From contig JBBBDQ010001944.1 of the NCBI GenBank assembly GCA_037127315.1, positions 1,296,314 through 1,360,313 of the forward strand: 64,000 nucleotides of DNA, given 5' to 3'. How positions within the stretch are numbered: position 1 is the first letter of the stretch; each line of letters opens with the position of its first letter. Both the position numbers and the translations under genes were made by a program. Positions 54,733-64,000 of this stretch are shown here, in pieces. The notes under the pieces are model-generated. The model was not told the DNA's origin, did no database searches, and saw nothing but the letters and a program-made list of their open reading frames with translations. This DNA is from Ascarosepion bandense (Eukaryota > Mollusca > Cephalopoda > Sepiida > Sepiidae).

Positions 54733-56138
54733 CAGGTACCTCCACTTTTTCACGGGAAAAACAGCATAGCGTAATGCAAAACGACAAAAACTTAACGAAA
54801 ATAAAGTTTTATAGTCAAAATGTTGATATTATTATTAAGAGGAAAGTTCAAATAATTTTTTAATTATTTGTTAAATTTTTTTAATCCTTTCTAACACTTT
54901 CTAACATTTTTTGCGCTTTTTTCTGTTGAAAACACATTAATTTGAAAATTCTTGTACAAATGAAATAATTGTCGAATTTTAATGAACTTTTCAGAATTTA
55001 TTTACAAATAAATGAAATTATTTTTGAAATCTTTTTTTTAGAAAATATTGCTGAAAATTCTTTTTTAAATGTTTTACCCCCCACTTACTTAATTTGATTA
55101 AATTTCGCAAAGAAACTTCCCGTTTATGGAATTTTTTTTAAAGTAGGATTCATTGGAGATTGCAGATCGCCTACTTTTTTTTCAAATTTGTACTATTTAA
55201 CTGAAAATCTGCTCTGAATTGAAAAATAAAGAATCCAATAAAACTATGACATTACTTAATTAGAAAAGCTGTTGATTGTTTTTGTAAATAAGTAATATTG
55301 ACGACGTTATTGTCTCAAGAAATAAAATTATCCTGATGAATAATGAAGTTTTACAAGACTTTTTTCTTTTTTTTAACATTTTAATTCTAATAATTTATAA
55401 TAATTTAAAATCTTGTAAAATTTTGTATTGGCACGTTTATGGGATGTGATATAGTAATTAATTGGAAACGAAATTTACGAGTCCAAAATTGCAAAGATTA
55501 ATAAACGTAGTTACGCTATCTTTTTAAAAAATAATTTTTAATTTATTATATTTTTACCTTATTTTCATGTATGGTAGACTGAAATTGCCATTATTATGAA
55601 ACGGTTACGAAATTTAAGAGTTTTGTCCCTTCACTTAGATTTATGAAAATTGTCGGTTTTGGGCATGCGTACAACCTGTCATCAGCAAATCAGTCACGAA
55701 TCCGTCGAACCTTCGCTCAGATGAACACGACCAATCGTTAATAGTTGGTTGTATATTACTTTTTATGCTATAACTAATTTTTTTCTTTTTTAATCAGCTT
55801 AGTTTAACTTTCAATTTTCTAATTTTACTAGAATAAAGTGTCAGAAATCTTTTGAAATTTTTTTAAAATCGATAAATTTTTGTTTGTTTACAAATGTTTT
55901 AAGATTAAGAAAATAGCCGTTTTTAATAAAATTTAAGAAATCGAAATTAAATGCGACTTCAAATCTATATAATTTCTATCTGAAATACACCAGAAATTTT
56001 TACTTAATGGAAATAAGACATTTAATCATCAAGCTTTTAATTATATCTAAAATGAAATCTTCAAGAATGTTTTTTCATTTTAAAAATTTCATTTTAAAAT
56101 CAGTTATCGAAAATTTATACTGAAAAGTGGAGGTACCT
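54733..56138. mobile_element. hAT-like non-autonomous transposon, 1.4 kb
   Basis: Inverted ends CAGGTACCTCCACTTTTT (54733) and AAAAGTGGAGGTACCT (to 56138). The 8-bp ATAGAATG is duplicated exactly at 54725-54732 and 56139-56146. Eight-base duplications with short CAG-type ends are typical of hAT elements. The AT-rich interior has no transposase or frame that I recognise, so it must move in trans. Confidence 0.82.
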
Positions 56139-56199
56139 ATAGAATGTGTGGTCATTAGCAAATGAGTCAGAATTAGATGTGACCTACGAATCCGCTATT

Positions 56200-57600
56200 T
56201 TAAAATAAAGCTAATCCAGAAATTTAGATATCTGGTAAGATTTATAACAGAGAATGGAAAAATTTGATACAGAAATAAAAAGTTGCATTGTAACAGAAAA
56301 TATGCCTTCCAAAACCTAAGCAAAGTATTAAGAAACGTAGCAATTTCGTTAGAAATAAAAAAAAGAAGACAGAATGCTAAATAATATAAATCCTCTTATA
56401 TGACAATGAATGTTGGACAATTTTCTCACAGATAAAAGGAGACGTGGGGCAACAGAGACGTGGTTCTACAGAAGGATACTGAGAATACTATTGACGGCAT
56501 GTGTTAACAGCAAGGTAGTTTCAGGAAATATGGTTACGAAAATGACTTTTTTGATTAGGGCTAGATGAAAACAGAATTTTAAAAAAATACATAATCAGAA
56601 AACAAGCCTTGGGAGAATTTGATACTCTCAAGACGTATTAAAATCAAAGTATATAATATTAGGTTGTCTCAAAAGTTTGTAAACACTTGCGAAATGGGTC
56701 TATCTGATCCAGCACAATCGAGACAAGCGATACGTTCAGAAAGGGCAAGAGACACCGTCGGTTCCAAAACAAGATCTATTCAGCAAGAAAGTCATGTTGT
56801 GCGTTTGGTGGAACTTTGAAGGAATCGTGCATTTTGAGTTGGTTCCTAATGGTCCTGCCATCAGTGCCGAATTTTACTGTCAGCAACTTGAGCGAGTCTA
56901 CGAAAAGTTGAAGTAAAAGTACCCGACTCTGATCAACCGAAAGCGCGCTTTGATGCAGCAGGACAATGCCAAGCCACACACCGCCAGGAAGACCAAAAAC
57001 AAGTTTAAAGAGCTGGAAGTCGTTGAGGTTCTACCACATCTAGCCAACAATCCTGACGGTGCTTCATCAGATTACGTCCTTTTCCGCTCAATGCAACACT
57101 TTCTGAAGGGCCGCCGATTCGACTCGTTTGATGAAGTCGAGGAAGCGTGTCAAGAATTCTTTGATTCGAAGCTGGCTGAATGGTACGTTGACCAGATAAA
57201 GCTTGCAGATCGATGGCAAAATGTCTTGGAAAATGATGGTCTTTATTTTGAGCAATAATCTTTGTTGTTTTTGCGAGTAAAATTTCAATTTTTTGCAAGT
57301 GTTTTCTGGTAACTTTAGATTACTTGGCGAGTAAAATTTCAATTTTTTGCAAGTGTTTATGAACTTTTGGGATAATCTAATATATTAACGTCCAAATCTC
57401 TTTATTGATCTATCTATCTGATTAGTATCAAAAGGAAGAATGTGAACAGCGCGTTATCTACCTAACGAGCTTTTGTAAACGTATGACTAGGTTCTTAGAG
57501 TAATAGTAAGAAAACAAATGTTGCTTTGCACTAAAATGGAAGCTGTAGAGATCTATGATCGCTCACGTCCAGAAGGGTCAGGTACATAACAGAAGATGTA
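56200..57600 (+). mobile_element. RTE-like LINE 3' region, split by a mariner
   Basis: 56200-56650 has the decayed C-terminal block (SSYMTMNVGQFSHR, EFDTLKTY-like). The 3' end ATGATCGCTCACGTCCAGAA with GGTCAGGTACATAACAGAAG appears at 57554-57593, beyond the mariner. Joining across the mariner restores the expected order of this LINE family. Confidence 0.7.
56659..57380 (+). mobile_element. internally deleted mariner, 722 bp, TA duplication
   Basis: Inverted ends TTAGGTTGTCTCAAAAGTTT and (rc) TTAGATTATCCCAAAAGTTC, flanked by TA on both sides (56657-56658 and 57381-57382). The transposase keeps an N-terminal scrap, then GIVHFELVPNGPAISAEFYC, LMQQDNAKPHTARKTKNKFK (second catalytic Asp) and NPDGASSDYVLFRSMQHFLK (third Asp region) through ADRWQNVLENDGLYFEQ at 57258. 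The region with the first catalytic Asp is deleted and a stop lies at about 56916. The right subterminal block GCGAGTAAAATTTCAATTTT is duplicated (57275 and 57331). Confidence 0.9.
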
Positions 57601-59053
57601 GATTTTTTTTCCGTTTGCATCACTTTAAATAAAATTGTATATAACACAATCCGGCGTTAGGGTAGGTGTTTCTTTATCTCTCTGGTGCAATGGATAGCGG
57701 CTGTGAATGTGAAATTGGAGAACTGAGTTCAAATCACAGCGTAAGTATTCTTTGAAAACATACAAATCCATCTCCTCCACCCAGCTATGGGACAAACTGT
57801 ATTCTCAAAAAATTTATACATTATTCATTCGCAAAAAAAAAGAGTTAAATAACACACAAAGTGTTGATAAACCGTAAAATCAAATCAATCAATCAATATC
57901 ATCTATATAGAAAATGCTTGTTTCCGTCGCGTGTAAAATTCTCCAGGCTTTCAATTCCAAAAAATGAATATAATTTTAACTTCTGCTCAAATAATAATCT
58001 TAAGAAACTCTGCAATTCTATGAAAAGGATGAGAGTCAGAGAAGAAAATGTCAAGATAGTAAGAACGGCAAGCCGCAACTTCCATATTTAGCGGCATAAT
58101 AATCATCTTTTATTGAATAACTCGATCGACAAGTGGTCTTACTTTATTGTGTATGAGCAGCAACCTTTTACGATTAACAATCAAAAATTATTGATGAAAA
58201 ATAAGATTGTTCTTGCAATCCAAAGTAAGTTACAGTTTTAAATAACCCACAAGTTATAGGTCTTAAAAACCAAACCTATCAATCTTATTTTACTCTAGAT
58301 TAAATCGAAAATTGAAATTATGTAGTGAACCAATACTCCAAAGATATCAACGACGAGTTTTTAAAAAATCTGTCAAAACAATAAATTATACTTCGCCATT
58401 TTATAGCAAACCATTGCATTAGCCATTATTCACTTTAATTCGTCAAGCTGTTTTTAACAGATATTTTATGATGATGACAATGAAAGAAATACTGATTTAT
58501 CTACCCGAAAATTATAAAAAGCTACCTAGAAAATTGATTAATGAAATTCTTAAAAATATTTTTTCGTTCAAATGAAAAACAGAGAAAAATACATTCGTTT
58601 AAAAAGTGAACATTCCTGTAATATATTCTAACGCAGACATTGCCAGTATGATGGCATGGAAGGTTTTACTAGTACACGATTGAATTTAAATCCAAATTTA
58701 AAAATGTATTTCGTTTTTCTTTCTTTTCTTTCTTTTTTTTTTTTTTTTCATGCAATGATTTAGAGATTTCACAGCACTGGTATCGATTGCTTAAAAATCA
58801 TAAAATCTTGTTTGATGAAAAGACTAAATTTAATATTTGTTTGTAGACAGAAACCTTGAAAACCATAGTATGAATTGAACTAAACCTTGCGAATGAATTT
58901 GAAAGAAAGACTTGTTGGTCGATGAATGGGTTCGTCGCAAGTTAACGGAACTAGGTGTTTGAGCGAACGAACGTTTTTAAACTGTTACGTTCGCTTTCTG
59001 ACCATGAGACTTGGTCGAATCTTGCCATGGTCGATTTGTCAGGAATGTAACTA
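57601..59053. other. AT-rich DNA with one tRNA-like SINE relic
   Basis: 57680-57800 (TCTGGTGCAATGGATAGCGG, GAGTTCAAATCACAGC, CACCCAGCTATGGGACAAAC) is a SINE relic related to family A. The remaining 1.2 kb shows no gene. Confidence 0.5.
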
Positions 59054-60036
59054 CAGGGTGGGGCAGAGCAACTTGCTTATTTGAATTTGGTGCTCTGGAG
59101 CGATGGTTGCTCTGAGGATAGTGGGGAGGGGCTTATTTGAGAGTGCGGGATTTAAAGTTTGTTCCGTCAGAACAGTGCCACGGTACACATAGAGCGCGTG
59201 TCAATAACAGTTTTGCAACAGAAATTTCCAGGACAGCTCATCTCTTTGAGGAGCGATCTGCATTGGTCAGCACGGTCCTCTGATTTATCACCGTGTGACT
59301 ATTTTCTATGGGGCTAACATCCTGGCTCACCTGAACAACAACATCCGTCAAGCTATCGCCAACATACCCACCGATACGCTGGAAAGAGTTGACCGAAACT
59401 TAAGATTACGATTAACCCAGTGTATTGAGCAGAATGAACGCCATCTGCCTGATGTCATCTTTAAAGCTTGTAAAACAAAATTTAAATGTTGTAATTGATG
59501 CTGTTTAAAGAATTGCATGTATATCTGCATTACTTTTGTTTTGTTTGTTATTCCAAACTAGCAGTATAGCCCAGCGTTGCTCGGGTGTAATGACAGCTTT
59601 AAAACTAATCCATAGTCCTGGAGCTCAGACTCTTTGGACATTGGCACGAAAGACTAAAATGTTTCCAGTTAAAGCGAAACCGTAGACTGAAAGAAAAATG
59701 AATGGATATAAGTCAAATTTTGATTTCCTAGTATCGATTTATACATATATATATTATCAATTTTCTGTACTATTGTAAGGACTGCAACCTTGAAACTTCT
59801 GGATATCGTTTCTTATGTCTTTGTCTATGAGTGTATCAAATTTGATTGAAATCGAACCACTCCTTCTATAAACCGATTTTTTCGATTATCGATTTTCGAT
59901 ATTTATCGGGGGTACCTCGACACAAAACCTAGCTAAGAACACTCACAAACGCTTATAGTACAACTGTGTAAATTTTCAAGAAAATCGGTTCAGCCGTTTT
60001 GGAGTCTATAGGTAACGGATACACACACACACACAG

Positions 60037-60070
<34 letters not shown>

Positions 60071-60129
60071 ACAAAGTTCCATTTATAAATAAGTTTAGAT
60101 TTAGATAAGCAAGTTGCTCTGCCCCCTTG
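59054..60129 (+). mobile_element. Tc1/mariner-superfamily transposon, split by a Helitron
   Basis: Inverted ends CAGGGTGGGGCAGAGCAACT (59054) and (rc) CAAGGGGGCAGAGCAACTTG (60129), flanked by TA (59052-59053 and 60130-60131). The transposase C-terminus reads SDLSPCDYFLWG (about 59281, third catalytic Asp) and, after a frameshift, HLNNNIRQAIANIPTDTLER with LRLTQCIEQNERHLPDVIFK to 59498. The upstream catalytic domain is missing. Without the Helitron (59558-60099) it would be about 534 bp. Confidence 0.85.
59558..60099 (-). mobile_element. non-autonomous Helitron-like element
   Basis: Minus strand: flanking A, then TCTAAACTTATTTATAAATG...; end CACCCGAGCAACGCTGGGC, CTATACTG, CTAG, flanking T. 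Same ends as 15122-15670. (AC)n at 60019-60066. Nested inside the Tc1/mariner-like element near its right end. Confidence 0.8.
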
Positions 60130-60149
60130 TACTTTATTTTTTTAAAATT

Positions 60150-60720
60150 CATTTTACCCCAAAGTGACTGGTGTTCAGGGGGGCTTACAATGAAAGAAAA
60201 AAAAAGAAACAGGTGATGTCGAAGAAAAAATAAAAGAACGATGAAAATCAAGGAGACAGAAGATGGAAATTCACGTTGTATTTTGAATTTTGTAAATTGT
60301 AGCTATTAAGAAAGCGATCAAATGGAATTGTCTTCAACAAACGGAAATTGTGAGAAAATAAATCTTGAGTAGAAGAGGCGGTTACATTGAACTATTTCGA
60401 CGGTAAAAAGGTGGGACCTTGAAGCCAATGTAGTAGTATGCGTAAATACATGTGATCGGAGAACCAGGAAAAAAACCTCGTCAGAGCAGTTGCCATGAAA
60501 TGCTTGTAAAAAATACAGTCCAAAGCCACATCATGTCGGTGAGAAAGTGACAGGAGGCGGACTTCCAACTCAGCATCGACTGTATTGCAGATACTTCTTT
60601 GAATTTTGTCGAGAATACCGAGATGAATAGCAGGATATGGAAACAGTATTCAATGCTACTTAATGTTATCTGTTTTTGAAAAGTGCCTGAAAGACTTAAT
60701 CCCAAGTTGACTTTAAGTGT
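60150..60720 (-). mobile_element. CR1-like LINE 3' end, highly decayed
   Basis: Tail at 60158 (rc CATTTTACCCCAAAGTGACT). The DNA retains the YCCHIWSG...HRRDVAS region in broken frames (SIEYCFHIL near 60640; GATGTGGC context near 60530). Confidence 0.7.
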
Positions 60721-60904
60721 GTAATTGGTTTGACGGAATTGTCCATCGTTTGATGTGCTAGCATAAAGTCATAAGTCATCGTGACCGATAATTTGAGCGT
60801 ACTGGCCTTGTTCAAACTGTTGATCACGTTAGATTATGCTTTTCACCGAAACTGTAATAGCATAGTTACAGGTTGGCTCTGTAAATAGGGATTAAATTCT
60901 CTTC

Positions 60905-61380
60905 TATGTGTTGTGTCCCTTAAAGACGTAGAGGATCATGGCCCTCTCCATCTTCCTATCTGTTGTAGCTTTAACACCCTTATATTGTTATCTCACTCAA
61001 CCTCCGCTCTGCTTTCTATCTGCTCAAGTCCATCAAGTATGTCACGCGTTGCTTTCCCTGGTCTCTCATTCCTTCTCTCCATTCCGTGAGCATCAGATTC
61101 TCCAAGCCCTCCTTCTTCATTACAAACCTTAGTTTCTTTTTCTGATGTTATCAGGTTTCTTTTTGTGTCCATTGTCTCCAAAATCTCTTCATTGCTCATA
61201 AGTTTCGTCCATGGCATCCTCAGCATCCTTCAGTAGAATCACGTTTCGGTTGCTTCAAGCATTTCCTTCACCTTAAATGAAATTTTCCACAATTCGCTGC
61301 CATATTGAATGCTGGATATCAAATAACAATGACGTATTCACTTTTTTCTTTCCAGCTATATTTTTCTGTCTCTTAATACT
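60905..61380 (-). mobile_element. RTE-like LINE 3' end
   Basis: Minus-strand block SNEEILETMDTKRNLITSEK and the 3' end (rc CCCTTAAAGACGTAGAGGAT) at about 60916. Frameshifted after the SEKE segment. Confidence 0.78.
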
Positions 61381-61399
61381 CTATTTATCTTATAGAATG

Positions 61400-61693
61400 A
61401 ATCAGTCATACGTGATACACGCTTGGGCGATCATGTCTCGAAAGAGACATGACTGACTGGGCAGAAGATTATAGTAGGTTGCCATTGCTTTCTGCGGTAG
61501 ACTGGTTGCCAGCCAAGGCTATAGAACCCAATCTGTCCTGTTATTTAACCCATAACTGGAAGGAAGAGACGGATTAATACCATTCCCAAGGGTATTTGCG
61601 CGTAAGTGAATACAAGAAAGTCAACTGGAATTCGAACTCGGCTCATCCGATTTCTCCCTTCCGAGCCGATATCCACTGGACCACCACGCACAT
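61400..61693 (-). mobile_element. tRNA-derived SINE, family A
   Basis: Reverse-strand copy with a 5-bp deletion in TTATCCCGCAG (now TTATAG). B box GAGTTCGAATTCCAG on the minus strand. Confidence 0.9.
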
Positions 61694-61839
61694 CCTTAGA
61701 ATGAATAGCCGTCCAAACAGACAGGCACAATGGAATACGAACGGCCAGATATATGTCAGATTTGCGATATTAGTAAAATTTAATCTGCGTAATCATAGAA
61801 TGATTTTAAGTACCAGTATTCAATAGTTAGAGCATATTC

Positions 61840-62300
61840 TTCTTCTTCTATGTGCCCTGTCCCTTCAGGACGTAGGCGATCATGGATCTCCTTGTGGCTC
61901 TTAGTATGTTTGCTCCTGTTGCTCCTGGCAACCCCCGTTCCGTCATCCACCTGATCAGACTCTGCAGATACGTTATCCGTTGCCTTCCTCTGTCTCTCCT
62001 TCCTTCTATCTGACCAGTCAGTATCAGGTTCTCCAGGCTCTCCTTCCTCATTGCATGTCCCAGGAACTTCAGTTGTCTCTTCCTGATGCTCAGCATCAAT
62101 TTCCTTTTTGTTGCCATTCTTTCTAACACTTCGTCGTTGCTTGTCCACGATATCCGTAGCATCCTTCTGTAGAACCACATTTCGGCCGCTTCCAGTTTTT
62201 TCCTCATTTTCGATGATATTGTCCAGCATTCACAGCCGTACTGAAGAACTGACATCACGTAGCAGTCTAGCACTCTTTTCTTCGTTTCTATTGAGCATAT
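61840..62300 (-). mobile_element. RTE-like LINE 3' end with open C-terminal frame
   Basis: The best-preserved RTE tail. About 140 codons are open at 61848-62273: LDCYVMSVLQYGCECWTISS, KMRKKLEAAEMWFYRRMLRI, SNDEVLERMATKRKLMLSIR, KRQLKFLGHAMRKESLENLI and GQIEGRRDRGRQRI. The 3' end is the rc of CCTGTCCCTTCAGGACGTAG at 61856. This is the typical C-terminal domain downstream of the RT in RTE-clade elements. Confidence 0.88.
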
Positions 62301-62794
62301 TAATATACTATATTAACAAAAAGTTAATCTTTATAGAATTGAAAAAAAATGTCGCACAAGTTGTGACCTTTACAACTGTGACCCACCATGCCACATACGC
62401 AAGTATGAATCATCACTATTCCCTTCGTATCCTATTAGTAAGAATAAAGTTTAATTCAGACTGTTGTTTCTGTTTTTTGGGGTTTTGTTTTTGTTTCTTG
62501 TTTTTTTTTTATGTTTTTTGGTATAGTCTCTCGCTAGGATGTTTTCCCAATCTTTAAAATTTTGAACCTCTTCAAGCCTAGGATCAACTGATATCTTTCC
62601 TGCCTAGTTCCATGAACTTCATTTCTTTGTCCTTTCTTACGCTCGTGCACCACCACACAGTAACCAACTACCTTGAGTGGCCCTTAGGCCTTGTATTGCA
62701 TGGACATTAATGTAGAAAATTCTAAATAATAAATATTATAGTTTAATTTAAATAGCGCGGCATTTTAAAAATCAATCTTTTTAGCTAATATAAT
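62301..62794. other. unassigned DNA
   Basis: No gene seen; T-rich low-complexity at 62465-62520. Confidence 0.4.
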
Positions 62795-63252
62795 TGTTGT
62801 GGATTCTTGTTTAGAAAACCACACAATATAATAATAACAAAAACAGATATGAGAGAAAAAATGTAAGTATATTGAATAAAGGATATACAACCTGTAGACG
62901 GTTAGTAGATTCAGGAATACAAATATATACAAGAAGTCCGGGTAATAGTCTATATTCTTGCTGACCAACGAGCGGCGGTTCAACTGCTCTGACAAACACT
63001 AACTCTAACAACTATATTTAGTTGTCCCTCTCAGTAAGGTCAACATGTGACACATGGTCAGTTATGACTGGGATTGCAGGGCTATATGGCCCGGCCAAAA
63101 GATGTCTGTCTATTTTTGCCCAGTCGTGCTTATACTCTTTGGCGGAACCACGACTGGGTCACTGCTCTCTGCTAGGAAGCAGAGAGTGCCCTCTACCCGA
63201 AGGCAGGCAGCTGACAGTGTTATAGTTGAAGAGTCTCAGCAACTATAACAAC
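62795..63252 (+). mobile_element. solo LTR related to family L
   Basis: Starts TGTTGTGGATTCTTG, continues AAACCACACAATATAATAAT and GGTTAGTAGATTCAGGAATA (shared with 39910-40259), and ends ATAACAACA. Flanking ATAAT and ATAAC could be a mutated 5-bp duplication. The 3' half is unlike the other two copies. Confidence 0.65.
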
Positions 63253-63659
63253 AATAACCCGTTCTGTGTAGGAAGGATTATTTGTATACCATGGAAGAGT
63301 CCATTGAATGCGTGAAAAGGGGTGAATCCCCAACAATAATCATTTTTAAAACTTAAAAAACTTAGTAACATATAAAGAAAATATAAAATTTTAGAACGAC
63401 AAAGCGCAAAGACTGTTTTAGGGGAATTTTATATATCTATATATATATATATATATATATAGATATAGCTTTTTGCCATAATTAAATTTGACCAGTACAC
63501 AGTTGTATTAAAAAGTGTTAAATAGAATTATACTGTAGAAGTTTTCAATATTTTTCATTAGTAAAAGAGTTATTATTAGGTTTCTACCATTTGATGTCTT
63601 TTGGGATGCACAAGGTATTTTGTCTATCGGTTAACTTAAGAAAGGAAGAATCATCAATA
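63253..63659. other. unassigned DNA with (TA)n
   Basis: (TA)n at 63430-63466; no gene seen. Confidence 0.4.
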
Positions 63660-63995
63660 GTGAATATTATATAGCATTACTGGTGCGTTTGAAGGAAAAA
63701 TCGCCAAAAAAAACAGCCACAAATGAAGAAGAAAAATGTGATCTTTCACCAAGACAACGCACCGTGTTACAAGTCGATCGCAACGATGTCAAAACTACAT
63801 GAATTGTACTTAGAATTGCTTCCGCAGACACCCTATTTTCCAGATCTTGCGCCCAGCAACTACTGGCTGTTTGCAGACACCAAAAGGATGCTTCGGGCAA
63901 AGACATTTGGCACCAATGAGCAAGTGATATCGGGAACTGAGGCGTATTTAGAGACCAAAAACAAATCTTTCTATAAAAATGCATCGAATTGCTAG
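63660..63995 (+). pseudogene. mariner transposase C-terminal part, reaching the window end
   Basis: Encodes KNVIFHQDNAPCYKSIATMS (second catalytic Asp in HQDNAP), then LELLPQTPYFPDLAPSNYWL (third Asp in PDLAPSNYWLF) and LRAKTFGTNEQVISGTEAYL with ETKNKSFYK. The frame is open for 90 codons and typical of mariner transposases. The N-terminal and first-Asp parts are not upstream in this window, so the copy is truncated or deleted. The element continues past 64000. Confidence 0.82.
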
Positions 63996-64000
63996 AATCG

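Noticed and set aside
62108..62557. 149-codon open frame on the plus strand
   Set aside because: It is the antisense shadow of the RTE-like C-terminal frame, extended into T-rich sequence.

Overview
This window looks like intergenic DNA from a large, AT-rich animal genome packed with transposable elements. I found no convincing host gene, rRNA gene or functional tRNA gene. A cephalopod, most likely an octopus, is my best guess for the source. The reasons are the dense (TA)n, (GATA)n and (AC)n microsatellites, the many tRNA-derived SINEs, and the mix of CR1-like, RTE-like, R2-like, Penelope-like, mariner, hAT-like, piggyBac-like and Helitron-like pieces. The species assignment is an inference and was not tested against any database. 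Nearly every protein-like frame is a decayed transposon fragment.

Layout. 1-9 kb: CR1-like LINE copies, an LTR-like repeat, a 40-bp minisatellite and a 2.2-kb array of about 38-bp units with a CR1 copy inserted cleanly into it. 9-14 kb: an unclassified repeat containing a VNTR (two copies), more CR1, and a CR1 copy split by an RTE fragment. 14-23 kb: fold-back repeats, a Helitron-like element, a deleted mariner and several copies of one SINE family. 23.5-26.6 kb: the best LINE in the window, with endonuclease and reverse transcriptase and an intact YADD box, but with stops and frameshifts. 27-34 kb: fold-back and piggyBac-like MITEs, SINEs, and minus-strand copies of the 1-kb LTR-like repeat and of the VNTR repeat. 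34.4-38.8 kb: a 55-bp-unit minisatellite split by a solo-LTR-like insert and by a 2.47-kb hAT-like element that itself holds a 161-bp satellite. 38.9-46 kb: R2-like LINE tails, solo LTRs, a ribozyme-bearing repeat and a CR1 copy split by a Helitron and a solo LTR. 47-52 kb: a Penelope-like fragment with inverted arms, fold-backs and a perfect 45-bp hairpin. 52-64 kb: RTE copies split by a SINE-like element and by a mariner, a 1.4-kb hAT-like element, a Tc1/mariner-like element split by a Helitron, another LTR, and a mariner that runs off the window end.

The most interesting signal is a set of sequences matching the type I hammerhead self-cleaving ribozyme. They sit at the 3' ends of two unrelated short repeat families, each with a tRNA-like head (A box and B box). 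Five copies are visible: 29751-29794, 30000-30043, 51249-51292, 42426-42476 and 42803-42849, all on the minus strand. In one family a stem I base pair changes from C-G to A-U between copies, and the two ribozymes bracket a 375-nt unit. This is the arrangement expected of retrozymes (non-autonomous hammerhead retroelements that yield small circular RNAs), here combined with a Pol III-type tRNA head. A weaker hammerhead-like motif lies in both inverted arms of the Penelope-like element, the family thought to mobilise animal retrozymes.

The layers of insertion give relative ages: old minisatellites and LINEs are cut by younger LTRs, Helitrons, mariners and SINEs, often with visible target-site duplications.
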